A stretch of DNA of 64,000 bases, from the NCBI RefSeq assembly GCF_008580665.1, contig NZ_BKDJ01000008.1, positions 1 to 64,000 of the forward strand. The letters are read 5' to 3'. The notes beneath the pieces were generated by a model. That model saw nothing but the letters and a program-made list of their open reading frames with translations. It did not search any database and was not told the DNA's origin. The position numbers and the translations under genes were made by a program. Positions 34,057 through 43,943 of this stretch are shown here, piece after piece. The stretch's first letter is position 1. The number at the start of each line of letters is the position of its first letter. The stretch comes from Zafaria cholistanensis (GTDB taxonomy: Bacteria; Actinomycetota; Actinomycetes; Actinomycetales; Micrococcaceae).

Positions 34057-35251
34057 GCTTGTCCCCCAAATCACCAACAAATACAAAATGCCTAGCTAGG
34101 TCTTGGTCGAAATCAACCGTGTTGTCACTATCATCTTCAGGTTTTGTCCCGATAGTCGCGGTATACATCTGACCGTCAGCCTCAATTTCGAGGACGTAAT
34201 CAATCCCTTGGCTTGTCCACTCAGCCCTGATGCCACCATCTGCTAACGCCGCGATGGAGGCGTTCTTAATCGCTAAGGCAGGCAGGAGCCTCTCCGCCCG
34301 TGCGATAGATGTATCTAGGGGAGGAACACTCCCCGGCCCCAGCCATCCGTGCTTAAGACTTTGAATGAGCTGAAGCTTATCGCTCAGGGATTCCATGCCT
34401 TGCGTATTGATCGGATCGACGGCCTCAACAGCACTAAACCGCTGCAGTTGACCGTCCATAGAAACACGCGAGGTCCCGTAAACATTTACGAGAGGGCCGC
34501 TCGTGCCGTCGGGGCTAACGAACTGGACGAGGTTTGAAGGGTCGAGGTCCCCAAGTTCGCAGGCGATAATTTCGCCGTCGGGACTTCTGAGACCGAACGT
34601 CCCTCGTTCGCTATCCCATCGGACTATTCGTCCAATAGCAGATCCAGGCATAGAGTAATCCAGCGCCTCGGAAAGCTCTACAAAGCGATCATTCAACCTA
34701 GGGGTAATTTCGACCCGGGCATTGGTATCAAGAGGGCTGCCGAACCTAAGACGCTCACCTGGACGCAAGGTTTTTCCAAGTTTTCGGAGCTTTGAAATGG
34801 CTGCCGTAGGAAACGTTGGTGGTACTTCGGCCCCCGCCGCAATCGCGGCGATTGCCTCGGTTAAGAGATCGCGAGCTCTTTCAAACACACCCTCAACGCC
34901 AGGAAGGCTGGCTGTGCCTGCTCGAGCAAAGGATGGCAACAGCTCAAGTCCGGCGATGGTGCTGCCCTCCCGCACGTCAGTGAGTCGGAGATTGAACTCT
35001 TCCTCAAACCCGCGCGGTACACGCTCTCGTTCTGGGTGGCTCCTGAGGTAAACATCCCGTGACACTGCAAACAGCAAATCTCGATATGCAGCGACTTCCC
35101 CCAACGATTCGACAGGAAATCCTTTTTTGTCGAATCGACCACCGAGAAGGCCAAAAAAGGCGAACTCTTCATCGCTCATGTCGGAAATGCTAACATGTCT
35201 GATCCTCACTGCATTGACTAGCGTGACGAGTGCCGACACGACCTCGCGCAC
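34046..35251 (-). CDS. Uncharacterised 401-residue protein of the three-gene unit
   Basis: A GTG start at 35249-35251 lies six bases after GGGGAGG. The N-terminal third is helical (VVSALVTLVNAVRIR, GEVAAYRDLLFAVSRDVYLR); the middle has a compact beta region (RIVRWDSERGTFGLRSPDGE, IIACELGDLDP) that reads like a small OB- or SH3-type barrel, and the C-terminal ~90 residues (AEWTSQGIDYVLEIEADGQM) form another alpha/beta part. No catalytic motif is obvious. It starts 12 bases after the HNH gene and overlaps the motif protein. Family not recognised. Confidence 0.7.
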   Translation of the reverse strand: MREVVSALVTLVNAVRIRHVSISDMSDEEFAFFGLLGGRFDKKGFPVESLGEVAAYRDLLFAVSRDVYLRSHPERERVPRGFEEEFNLRLTDVREGSTIAGLELLPSFARAGTASLPGVEGVFERARDLLTEAIAAIAAGAEVPPTFPTAAISKLRKLGKTLRPGERLRFGSPLDTNARVEITPRLNDRFVELSEALDYSMPGSAIGRIVRWDSERGTFGLRSPDGEIIACELGDLDPSNLVQFVSPDGTSGPLVNVYGTSRVSMDGQLQRFSAVEAVDPINTQGMESLSDKLQLIQSLKHGWLGPGSVPPLDTSIARAERLLPALAIKNASIAALADGGIRAEWTSQGIDYVLEIEADGQMYTATIGTKPEDDSDNTVDFDQDLARHFVFVGDLGDKHDG

Positions 35252-35263
35252 GTCCAGCCTCCC

Positions 35264-35854
35264 CTATTCATGGGGTGGGACTGCTGGGCCCGTCGATCCG
35301 GAGGTCGAAGCAGAAGCCTGGCCAGAACGCGGCGGCAACATGTAAGCGCGCCGTATCAGCATGTAGGGGTCAGCCAACTCTGAGTCCTTGGAGACTCTTT
35401 CCTGCAGAGCGATCAACAGAGCTTCGGCGTGGTATTCCGCAAGGTAGGCAACGAGGTCCGGGATGCGCTGGCCGTAGGGCTGGTTGAACCACAACTCTAG
35501 GTTCTCAGGCCGGTTATCGTCGCGCAGCCCGTTCTTGTGATGAACGGTTTCTCCCTTTATGAGCTTGCGTCCGAGGATGCCCTCCATCACCACACGGTGC
35601 TCCATCACGATCCCACTGTCGGTCTTGATGGTGACATACCCGTCCCGGTGGGGCTGTCTGGAGCCGATGGCCCGCAGCGCAGAGTTCTCTCCGCGGCGGG
35701 GCGGGTCCCCGACTTCATCCAAAAGTCCCTTGCTACGGGCCCAGGCGTAGCAAGATTCACAGAGGCCGCGGGTGAGCCCTGTGCGCATACGTCGCGAAGT
35801 CTGGAAGGTTTTCTTCGGCGGCTTGTTGCATCGCTTGCAATTGGTTTCACTCAT
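35264..35854 (-). CDS. HNH endonuclease, first gene of the three-gene unit
   Basis: A 196-residue protein. A zinc-ribbon-like N-terminus (CKRCNKPPKK, then LCESCYAWARSKGLL) is followed by an HNH core of the homing-endonuclease type: RDGYVTIKTDS, VMEHRVVMEGILGR, GETVHHKNGLRDDNRPENLEL, with both histidines and the asparagine present. The C-terminal part is a helix and a Ser/Pro tail. It leads a tight minus-strand operon. Nicking or cleaving invading DNA is the plausible role; a mobile homing function is the alternative. Confidence 0.78.
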   Translation of the reverse strand: MSETNCKRCNKPPKKTFQTSRRMRTGLTRGLCESCYAWARSKGLLDEVGDPPRRGENSALRAIGSRQPHRDGYVTIKTDSGIVMEHRVVMEGILGRKLIKGETVHHKNGLRDDNRPENLELWFNQPYGQRIPDLVAYLAEYHAEALLIALQERVSKDSELADPYMLIRRAYMLPPRSGQASASTSGSTGPAVPPHE

Positions 35855-36215
35855 GCCACTGGCTTAGCCCATGGTTGCGGCAAAATGCAGGAGGCGCTGC
35901 CGCCCGTGCAAAGTGGCTTTTGGCCGTCGGGCAATCCCTTGAGCCCGGTCGGGCGACGCTGCCAGCCGGACCGGTACCTCCAGCGGGCCTACGGAGACGA
36001 TCAACAGCCTCCTCTAACACCTCCGATGTGGGATTCTGAAGCCTCACCAACTACATCGCCGGATCACTCCTGGAAACTAGAGGGTTCAGGTCCCGGCTAC
36101 ACCCTCTGTGCAATAACACTTCAGTTCGCTCGGGATGTGGCTGGTCGTGATCTGGTTTCCGACGAGGTGGGGAGGTGATCGGGCGCCTTTCCTGCTTGGA
36201 AAGGCAGCGGACGTC
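35855..36215. other. No recognisable gene
   Basis: The probable promoter of the minus-strand unit and the upstream edge of a transposase remnant. No frame with a good ribosome site is seen. Confidence 0.4.
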
Positions 36216-36221
36216 CAGTCA

Positions 36222-36378
36222 CCGTCCTTCGACGCAGAGAGCTACAAGGGCCGCAACGTGGTCAAGAGATGCTTCAACAGCCTTAACCACCGGCGCGGTA
36301 TCTCCCAGCGCACCAACAAATCAGCACGCAGCTACATGGCCACGATCCAGCTCGCCGCGGCCCTGAGCTGGCTCGGAT
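36222..36378 (+). pseudogene. IS5-family transposase C-terminal remnant
   Basis: The frame reads FDAESYKGRNVVKRCFNSLN, then RGISQRTNKSARSYMATIQL and AALSWL. This is the end of an IS5-type DDE transposase, including the Y-(2)-R-(3)-E-like segment (YKGRNVVKR, where the catalytic Glu position has become Lys). Everything upstream is missing. No inverted repeats were found. Confidence 0.75.
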
Positions 36379-36405
36379 CGAGCCTTAGCAACGCACCCGA
36401 GGGTC

Positions 36406-36810
36406 GTGGGATCGCCTAGTGGCGCCACAGTTGAACGGATGCGCGAATTCAGGAAGAGAGTGCACGCCATCCGCGTCGACCATGCAAGCAAACCCCTCAG
36501 CCCCCTAGACAAGATCCGCCTACGGGCCTCTGAACGTCCAGGCGGACCGCCACCGCACGAGCCTAGCGAGGCCCACAGGGCCTTGGACGAAATGGCAAGA
36601 TTCGTGGCCGGCCAGTACTTGAAGGGCGCGTCACCAGTCGTCACGGACGACTTCCTGTGGGCGGTGCCTCCGCCGGGACCAGCTGAGAACGACGAACAGG
36701 ATCTGGTGTGGCTTTCGAAGTTCATGGGCCTCGCCGCTCTCCTCACCCGTTGCGACGAGGTGCAGAAGGTTCTTGACGAAAGCCCATGGCAAGCAGTTCA
36801 GTCGGTGTAG
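36406..36810 (+). CDS. Hypothetical protein, 134 residues
   Basis: A GTG start behind GAGGG. N-terminus MGSPSGATVERMREFRKRVH is basic; the middle has GGPPPHEPSEAHRALDEMAR, and the end is helical (WLSKFMGLAALLTRCDEVQK). No known motif. It starts right after the transposase remnant, so it may be a hitch-hiker or a truncated gene. Confidence 0.45.
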   Translation: MGSPSGATVERMREFRKRVHAIRVDHASKPLSPLDKIRLRASERPGGPPPHEPSEAHRALDEMARFVAGQYLKGASPVVTDDFLWAVPPPGPAENDEQDLVWLSKFMGLAALLTRCDEVQKVLDESPWQAVQSV

Positions 36811-37332
36811 TACCTACCCGATGGCCGTGAACCGCTGGCGACGACGCGCTCGGTGGACCGCCGATCCGCTTCGGAGACGCAACGGCCTTCGGCATGCTGG
36901 CACACGGCCTTGCCAAGGCATGGACTCGATAAAAAGCGCTTTCTTCGTCGTGCCCTGCTCCGGCAACAAAGCGAAACCTTCTCGAAGGCCAAGTAGAGGT
37001 CTGCGGCGCCAGCGAGTGGGTGCGTCAAGTATTTTTGCACCCGGTATACCGGTCATACTCGGCTCCGCGTAGGGGTGCTCGCCCAGTCCTCTGTCTTGCC
37101 ATGCTGCCCGGTTTGGACGAATCAGCTGCCCATCCGGTCATGAAGGCCACAGGTAGCTTTTGCCTCCGGCCAGACCGCCGGACGCTTCAGATCCAGGAGA
37201 CACCAGCACTACAGGGTGAACGACTAATCCTCGCCGGCAAATAGGATGGAGCGGATCCATTATTTTCTGTGGGAGCCTGACGCAACGCCGTTGCCGCCGG
37301 GTTGCCCATGCTGCGCCACAGGAGCTGAACGA
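36811..37332. other. No recognisable gene; upstream region of the type III R-M genes
   Basis: About 520 bases. A frame open from 37246 (MERIHYFLWEPDATPLPP) runs into the methyltransferase but has no ribosome site. Promoter elements are not obvious. Confidence 0.4.
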
Positions 37333-39093
37333 TTGAAAAACCCGAGGGGGCGGCTCGAGCTCACCTGGATGGGTAAGGACATGTCCCTTATTCCGTCCGA
37401 GCAGGGAAAGTACGACTATGAGTGGGTCGATCCCTCGGACCCGCGCGCGGCGGAGGTCAAGACGGTTGAGATCGTCGACAGCGTTGGTGACCGGTGGGAA
37501 GAAAACCTCCTGATCGCAGGCGACTCGGGCGATGCGCTGCGTGCTCTTTCTGCTATTCCCGAATGGGCTGATCAGTACCGCGGGAAAGTGAAGCTGGCCT
37601 ATATCGATCCGCCGTTCAACACGGAACAGGCCTTCGAGCATTACGCCGACCAGCTTGAGCACTCGGTGTGGTTGACGATGATGCGAGACCGAATCCGGAA
37701 CATCAAGCCGCTGTTGAGTGCAGACGCGTCGATCTGGGTTCATCTGGACGACGCCGAGGTTCACCGCATGCGGGTTCTGCTCGATGAGGAGTTCGGACCG
37801 GACAATTTCATCGCCACGATTGCCTGGCAAAAGGTCTACGCGCCGAAGAACTCGGCCAAGCACCTTTCAGTCGACCAGGACTATGTGCTGGTGTATGCCG
37901 TCAACGCTGAGCAGTGGCGCCCCAATGAGCTGGTCCGAAGCGCTTCGATGGATGCCGCCTACAAGAACCCGGACAACGATCCGCGCGGGCCGTGGAAGCC
38001 CGGTGATCTTCTAGCCAACAAGCCCTACAGCCTCGGCAGGTATCAGATCATCACGCCCAGCGGCCGCGTCATTGATGGCCCGCCTCCTGGACGGTATTGG
38101 CGCATCTCCCATGACAAGCTACGCGAGCTGGATGCGGACAACCGGATCTACTGGGGCGCCGATGGAAGCAATGTTCCGGCGCTGAAGCGCTTCCTGAGTG
38201 AGGTACGGGGCGCTGTCCCCCGCACGATGTGGTTCCACACGGACGTGGGCCATAACCAGACCGGGAAGAACGAGATACAGGCCCTGTTTCCCGGCGAGGT
38301 TCCGTTCTCTACGCCGAAGCCGGAACGGCTGCTCGAACGCGTGTTGAGCATCGCATCGAACCCCGGTGACATCGTGCTCGATTGCTTTGCCGGGTCCGGA
38401 ACGACGCCCGCCGTCGCCCACAAGATGGGACGCCGCTGGGTGGCCGTCGAACTGCTGGAATCGACGGTTAAGGACTTCATCGTGCCGCGGCTGGCCAAGG
38501 TCGTGAACGGGTTGGATGCCGGCGGAATCAGCATGAAGAAAGAGCGAGTCGCCGTCGACGAGCTGCCAGAGGGGATCACTCCCGAGGAGGCTCGGCAGTT
38601 CACCACCCTGCTGGGGAAAGTCTCCAAGTCCGTCACCGGGTTGGACGACAAGACCCTCTCGGCCCTGCGGACTGCCACCAGAACCAAGGACCAGACCACG
38701 GTGCAGTGGACGGGCGGGGGCGGCTTCACGATCGCTCGCATGGGTCTTTCCCTGTACGAGGTGGATGATCAGGACGACGCCGTATACCTGTCCGAAGCAG
38801 CGGTGAACGGGGTCTTCGCCCGGGCCGTAGCCGGGCAACTAGGGTTCCGGTTCGAAACTGGGGACCAAGTTTTCTGCGGGCGCAAGGGCCGCATACGCCT
38901 TGCCGTCATCGACGGCATCGCCGACGAGAACGTCGTCCGCACCGTAGCCAGCAGCCTTGCGGACGAGGAGAAAGCGGTAGTGGTGGCCAAGGGCGTAGTG
39001 AACGGCATGGCTGAGTTGATGCGGACGCTCTCCCCCGGATCCCGCATCCGCAAAGCCCCTGATGACCTGTTTGCGAAGGGAACGATCAAGTGA
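37333..39093 (+). CDS. mod: Type III restriction-modification methyltransferase (Mod)
   Basis: About 586 residues from a TTG behind AGGAGC; it then begins MKNPRGRLELTWMGKD, as Mod proteins usually do, whereas the longer ATG 37246 frame adds an unusual Cys-rich leader. Motif IV DPPFN at residues 92-96 precedes motif I FAGSGTTPA near 352, the beta-class order of N6-adenine methyltransferases. The region between (~100-345) holds target recognition. It methylates the recognition sequence and supplies specificity to Res. Its stop overlaps the res start by four bases. Confidence 0.9.
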   Translation: MKNPRGRLELTWMGKDMSLIPSEQGKYDYEWVDPSDPRAAEVKTVEIVDSVGDRWEENLLIAGDSGDALRALSAIPEWADQYRGKVKLAYIDPPFNTEQAFEHYADQLEHSVWLTMMRDRIRNIKPLLSADASIWVHLDDAEVHRMRVLLDEEFGPDNFIATIAWQKVYAPKNSAKHLSVDQDYVLVYAVNAEQWRPNELVRSASMDAAYKNPDNDPRGPWKPGDLLANKPYSLGRYQIITPSGRVIDGPPPGRYWRISHDKLRELDADNRIYWGADGSNVPALKRFLSEVRGAVPRTMWFHTDVGHNQTGKNEIQALFPGEVPFSTPKPERLLERVLSIASNPGDIVLDCFAGSGTTPAVAHKMGRRWVAVELLESTVKDFIVPRLAKVVNGLDAGGISMKKERVAVDELPEGITPEEARQFTTLLGKVSKSVTGLDDKTLSALRTATRTKDQTTVQWTGGGGFTIARMGLSLYEVDDQDDAVYLSEAAVNGVFARAVAGQLGFRFETGDQVFCGRKGRIRLAVIDGIADENVVRTVASSLADEEKAVVVAKGVVNGMAELMRTLSPGSRIRKAPDDLFAKGTIK

Positions 39094-41582
39094 TCCCGAA
39101 TATCCGGTTCGACCGGGACCTGCTCGAAGACGTTGCGGCCCGCTTCGACCTGCGCCTGCCAAACCGCACCGGTTTGGCCGCAACCGTCAAGCGCCTAGCC
39201 CAGGCCGGCGGAGACTATGTGGAGGTCGTCAACGACCTGGCCACCGGCGTGGGCAAGACCTACCTGATGGCCGCACTGGTCGACTATCTGGCAACCCAGG
39301 GGATCCGCAACATCCTCGTTGTCACTCCGGGCTCGACCATTCAAAAGAAGACGCTGGCAAACTTCCAGGCGGATTCTCCCAAGTTTGTCTCCGGTGCCGA
39401 CCACCAGCCCGTGGTAATCACCCCGGAAAACTTCCGCGCCACGGCCATGGGGACCGCGTTACACGACCAGCGGCAACTGAAGCTGTTCGTCTTCAACGTC
39501 CAGCAACTCACCCGACCGCAGGCCTCCACCTCACGACAGACGCATCAGGTGGATGAGAACCTCGGCGGTGCGTTGTACAACCAACTACGGGAACAAGACG
39601 ACCTGGTGGTCATCGCAGATGAGCACCACGTCTACCACGACAAGGCCGCCGTCTTCTCGGCAGCCATCCGCGACCTCTCACCGCTGGCGTTGGTCGGCCT
39701 GACCGCCACCCCGGCAAAGACGGACGAAGACAAAGTCATCTTCCAGTACACCCTCGCCGAGGCCATTGCGGACGGACTGGTGAAGATCCCGGTGCTGGTG
39801 TACCGGCCGGACGGGATGAAAGACGAACGCACCCGCCTGGCCGACGCCTGTCACCTGCTGCGCCGCAAAGACGATGCCTACCAGCTCTACCGCTCTCACA
39901 ATCCGGACGCATCCGCGGTCCGGCCAGTGTTGTTCGTCGTGTGCCAGGACATCGGACACGCATCCGAAGTCGGCCAGGTCCTGGCCGGGCCCGGATTCAT
40001 CGGCGACGCCGGCGCGGTCCTAGAAATCACTTCCCAGTCGTCCGACGAGGCGCTGGCCGCCCTGGATGCCGTGGAAGACCTGGGCTCCCCTATCCGCGCC
40101 ATTGTCTCGGTGAACATGCTGCGCGAAGGCTGGGACGTGAAGAACATCGCGGTCATTGCCGCGCTGCGCAAGCTCGATTCGGAAATGCTCACCGAGCAGG
40201 TCCTCGGCCGCGGACTTCGCCTGCCCTTCGGTACCCGTACGGCCATTCCGGAAGTCGATCAGGTCGATCTGGTCGCGCACGACTCGTATCAAAAGCTGCT
40301 GGCCAAGAAGGACGTACTGAATTCACGCCTGCAGCCAAAACCTCGCGAAGAACTGGAAAAGACTCTTCCCTTCGACCTCAGCAAGCCCGCCGAAGAGCAG
40401 CCGGCCGCCGTGCCCGAACAACTTCCCGGCTACGGAGACAACGCCCAGGGCCTGCTCTTCCCTGTCCCATCTGCTGCCTTGGAGACCGACGTTCCGAATA
40501 CGGGGACCCCAGATGCCGTAGACTCCCTGTCCACCCCCAACAGCGGCCTGACATCGGCGGATCTTGAAAAGAAGCTGACGGCGAAGGATCCGGAATGGAA
40601 AGGCCGGGTGGAAGGGGCACCGACGTTGTCGTTCCCCCTGGAAGAATCCAAGCTCGTCCAGGTTCGCTTTACGCTCTCCTCGGTACCTGATGCCGACGCG
40701 TACAGCCTCGGCCGCCGCTACTCCCGCGAGATCCCCCTCTTCATGCGTCGCGTTGCACTGGAGGCCGAACGCACCGGTGAGGACATCGACATCACTGCCG
40801 CCCCACAGCAGCAGGTCGAGACCCTGCAGAAGATGGCACCAATCGATACGGTGCGCGAAGAACTCATTGCCGCGGTCATGGCTCAACCCGAGGTCGAAGC
40901 CACCAAACAGCAAAAGGGCGCAGCTCGACGCATTGTGGATGCGTTCCTCGAAGGGGCCGGAGCCACCAGCGAGGACGAGACGGCATTATGGTCGGAAAAC
41001 CGCAAGAAAATGGCAATCGGAGGCCTCCGCGACCTCATACGCACCGCCGTCGGCAACCGCACGACCGAACGCCAAACCACGCTGGTACCGGTGAAACTGC
41101 CTCTGGAACCGGTCCTCGTGGATCCGGCATACCCCGGCGCCTACGAAGGCCGATTCGAACGCCGGGCCCAGTACAGAGGGTGGCGCAGAAACATTTTGCC
41201 CATTGCGGCGTTCGATGCGAAAACCACCGAGTGGGAAATCGCGCACATCGTCGACAACGACGACTCCATTGACTGGTGGTTGCGCCTCGAAAGCCAAGGA
41301 CCAGCATGGATCCCGACCGAAACAGCCGGCCGCTACTTCCCGGACTTCATCATCATCGACAAAGACGGCACCCGCTGGGTCGTGGAAGGCAAATCCGACA
41401 AGGAGGCCAACGATCCGAAGGTCCAGCACAAGAAACAGTGCGCCGAACAATGGGCACGAGCGGTCCGCGATGAGGACGACGACCGATTCGGCCGATGGCG
41501 GTACATGTTCGTCACCGAAACCGACCTGAAGCACGCCTCCGGCTCCTGGAGCGGACTGCTGGCGGTCACCAACCCCGAATAG
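39090..41582 (+). CDS. res: Type III restriction enzyme Res subunit
   Basis: An 830-residue superfamily 2 helicase-nuclease from a GTG overlapping mod. Motif I ATGVGKT near residue 51, motif II as DEHHVYH (DEHH rather than the common DEPH/DECH), LVGLTATP, and motif VI region EQVLGRGLRLPFG. The C-terminal PD-(D/E)xK nuclease is visible as FPDFIIIDKDGTRWVVEGKSD near residues 748-768, with catalytic D, E and K. No inactivating mutation is seen, so the R-M system looks functional. Confidence 0.9.
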   Translation: MIPNIRFDRDLLEDVAARFDLRLPNRTGLAATVKRLAQAGGDYVEVVNDLATGVGKTYLMAALVDYLATQGIRNILVVTPGSTIQKKTLANFQADSPKFVSGADHQPVVITPENFRATAMGTALHDQRQLKLFVFNVQQLTRPQASTSRQTHQVDENLGGALYNQLREQDDLVVIADEHHVYHDKAAVFSAAIRDLSPLALVGLTATPAKTDEDKVIFQYTLAEAIADGLVKIPVLVYRPDGMKDERTRLADACHLLRRKDDAYQLYRSHNPDASAVRPVLFVVCQDIGHASEVGQVLAGPGFIGDAGAVLEITSQSSDEALAALDAVEDLGSPIRAIVSVNMLREGWDVKNIAVIAALRKLDSEMLTEQVLGRGLRLPFGTRTAIPEVDQVDLVAHDSYQKLLAKKDVLNSRLQPKPREELEKTLPFDLSKPAEEQPAAVPEQLPGYGDNAQGLLFPVPSAALETDVPNTGTPDAVDSLSTPNSGLTSADLEKKLTAKDPEWKGRVEGAPTLSFPLEESKLVQVRFTLSSVPDADAYSLGRRYSREIPLFMRRVALEAERTGEDIDITAAPQQQVETLQKMAPIDTVREELIAAVMAQPEVEATKQQKGAARRIVDAFLEGAGATSEDETALWSENRKKMAIGGLRDLIRTAVGNRTTERQTTLVPVKLPLEPVLVDPAYPGAYEGRFERRAQYRGWRRNILPIAAFDAKTTEWEIAHIVDNDDSIDWWLRLESQGPAWIPTETAGRYFPDFIIIDKDGTRWVVEGKSDKEANDPKVQHKKQCAEQWARAVRDEDDDRFGRWRYMFVTETDLKHASGSWSGLLAVTNPE

Positions 41583-41595
41583 CCGGAACAGTCCC

Positions 41596-41611
41596 GCCCC
41601 TATATAGGGGC
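41596..41611. terminator. Perfect 16-bp palindrome after res
   Basis: GCCCCTATATAGGGGC, 14 bases after the res stop, could be a short terminator between the convergent res and CoiA-like genes. Related CCTATATA strings recur at 43992 and 44221. Confidence 0.45.
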
Positions 41612-41631
41612 TTGGTGATTGATGTGCGTGC

Positions 41632-43066
41632 TCAAAACAATCCGGATTGAGCAGATTGCTTAGGGAAAGGAACGGTCTTCTCGGCCGGGTGCTGCTCATC
41701 CAGGGCCAGCTTTTCGCGTATTTGGCGAGCCCACCGCGCGTCCGAGACGCGCGAAGTGCCGGGAGGCCGTCCTCTTGCAGGATTCTGAGGTGTTTGCTGG
41801 GTCTCTGGGCCCGGTCGGTGGGCAGGTTGCTTGCGGGGGTGAAGGTATGGCGATGGGTCCGGCAGGTCCGCTTTGCGCAGCAGCGGTGCGCTGATCAGTG
41901 ACCAGTGCTCCGCATAGATGCAGGAAATGAAGAACTGCCCTGCGAGGGCTTCGCAGGACGGGCACACGAACGCACTGTATTTCTCGCCCTTAGTCTTGCT
42001 TCGCCGCAGTTCGATGCGGGCTTTGCCGATGTCGGCCCCGGTCTCGCGGATCCATTGGTCCACGAGCCGGTGGACCTCCGGGTGGTTCTCGTAGCGTGTG
42101 ATACCCACTTTGGACTTGACCTGCACTGCCGGCGCGGAATCGTACTGCTGGCGGGGGTTGGAGCGCATCGCGTCCCATAGGAGCATCGGCTGTTCGCACC
42201 GCCAACAGCCAGTCAAGGTAGTCCAGAGGAATGGACCGGCCTCGGTGTGGAGGGTGTGGGCCCCAAACCCTTTTTCCGGGGCGGCGCTGGATAGGTTCAT
42301 CACCTCGATGCGTCGCTCGTTATCGGCAATTATCGCGGCCTGCGCCTGCCGGGCCATCTCCTCCCTGCGTTCGGCGTCCTGACGCGCCTGTTCGGCGGCG
42401 TCGAGTCGCTTCTGCTGCCGGGCGGGGGGAGCCGACCGACCAGACGGGACCGTGGGTGAGAATCCGGTAGATGAAAGCGCCCAGAGTTGTGGAAGATTCC
42501 ACGATGTCTTGCCGGATTTTCAGTTCCATGAGGGAGGCGGGATCCGCAAGCATCGGCGAGTTCTTCCCAAACCCGGCATGGACGATGGGCAGCCGGATCG
42601 GGTTGTACTCGAGATCGCGCGGCACCAGCCAGACGGGGAAGATACCGCTGTCGAAGTAGCGCTGGCTGGGCCGGTTATATTCGCCGGGCGTTTGGGAAGA
42701 GAGCTGGACCTCGAAAGCCACCCGGTGCCGACCGTCATCGGATTCAGCCAGGACATCAACGATTCATTCACGCGAAGGGGCCTGATACTCAACGAGGGCG
42801 TGCCAGCCCGGCACGGTGTCGATGCGCCCTGCGACCGCGGCCTTTAGCGCACAGTGTTGTTCGGTCTCGCCCCGGTGTTCGGCCGTGCATCCCGCCAAGC
42901 TGACATGGGAGAAGAACCTGGTTTCCCCGCGGGCCTTGGCCACCGCCCTGATACCGCACCCGGGCATGACCAAACGCCTGTGCTCCTCCGATTCCTGAAG
43001 CCGGACCCAGGACTGCATGCTGTGCCTGGTTGCATCGACCCGTTCCCCATCCAGATACCCCACCAA
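41632..43066 (-). pseudogene. CoiA-like competence protein, interrupted
   Basis: A single homologous reading spans three pieces. From GTG 43066: GYLDGERVDATRHSMQSWVRL, GCGIRAVAKARGETRFFSH, PGWHALVEYQAPSRE. A TGA at 42764-42766 then replaces a residue I expect to be Trp; the same frame resumes IVDVLAESDDGRHRVAFEVQLSS and YFDSGIFPVWLVPR. Near 42425-42430 a C6/G6 run shifts the frame, after which RQQKRLDAAEQARQDAERRE leads to an intact end at 41632 with paired Cys (CWRCEQ, CPSCEA). CoiA-family proteins are nuclease-like and appear in competence and mobile contexts. A sequencing error could explain the homopolymer shift but not the TGA. Confidence 0.75.
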
Positions 43067-43219
43067 CAGCCCTCAAAGCTGCCCTCACAAGCAGATTCAA
43101 ACATGTACCTGGGCCCGCTTCCAGCATGAACCCGCCCAACCTGAGCCACCCATCGGCAGGGGCATCACGACCCGGCCTGCGTTTCAGCCGGTGGAGCGGA
43201 AAGGATTTCCGCACCGGTA

Positions 43220-43846
43220 TCAGTGGCCCGATGAATGCATGCGCCAGTGGTCCCTGAAGTTACCCAGGAACTGATCCTCCACGCCGGAACCCACATAGCC
43301 TGTGTGCCGGGCTGCCCCAGCGGAGCGGCGACTGTCCCCGGCGATGCCGGAGGCGGCATGGTGGCGGCCGTCCTGTTCCTGCCGTCCGTGCGGCTCCCGC
43401 CGGGCAGGGTTGAGGTCACCGTAGTGGGAGGCGTTGTTTAGTTGGGCCATCCAGCCCGGGAAGCGGGGCTCGAGGAACTCCAGACTCTCTCCGTCGAAGC
43501 CCCTGCGGGCGAGGTACCGGAGCTGGGTCTGCAGCATCTTCCAGTAGAAGCGCCGTTCCTGCCTGTCCAGGTGCCGGTGGCGGCACAGCAGCTCGGCCAG
43601 GCACAGGGCCAGCTCCTGCCGCAAGGCGCAGGTCGGTCCATAGGCGAGGACGCCGGCATGGACCTCCGACATCGCGGAGCAAACCCGTTGAACGAGCACA
43701 TCCTGCGGCCCGGCCGGCAGGGCGGCAGACGTTTTCGTGGCCGCACGCCGGTTCCCTGCCACATTCTCGGAAGACGGGTTGCGATGTCCACGCCGGTGAC
43801 CAGCCTTCCCGTCATATCGGACCGGGGCGTGGGTTTTCTGGGGCAT
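43220..43846 (-). CDS. Hypothetical protein, 208 residues
   Basis: ATG 43844-43846 follows AAAGGA. A disordered basic N-terminus (MPQKTHAPVRYDGKAGHRRG) leads to a helical core (LVQRVCSAMSEVHAGVLAYG, LALCLAELLCRHRHLDRQER, RFYWKMLQTQLRYLARRGFD) and a Gly/His/Arg-rich tail. No family recognised. An intrinsic terminator 68 bases upstream on the same strand may act as a leader attenuator or end an older transcript. Confidence 0.55.
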   Translation of the reverse strand: MPQKTHAPVRYDGKAGHRRGHRNPSSENVAGNRRAATKTSAALPAGPQDVLVQRVCSAMSEVHAGVLAYGPTCALRQELALCLAELLCRHRHLDRQERRFYWKMLQTQLRYLARRGFDGESLEFLEPRFPGWMAQLNNASHYGDLNPARREPHGRQEQDGRHHAASGIAGDSRRSAGAARHTGYVGSGVEDQFLGNFRDHWRMHSSGH

Positions 43847-43914
43847 CTTTAATTCCTTTCGGTTCAGGTGAATGCTCACCAAGGGACTCTTCCGACCCTC
43901 GGGTCCGCTTAAAC

Positions 43915-43943
43915 AAAAAAGCCACGGCCCAAGGGTCCGTGGC
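43915..43943 (-). terminator. Intrinsic terminator with U-tract, minus strand
   Basis: The hairpin 43921-43943 (GCCACGG/CCGTGGC arms) is followed, reading leftward, by six T (43915-43920). It is one of the few U-tract terminators in the window and lies 68 bases before the 43846 start. Confidence 0.75.
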
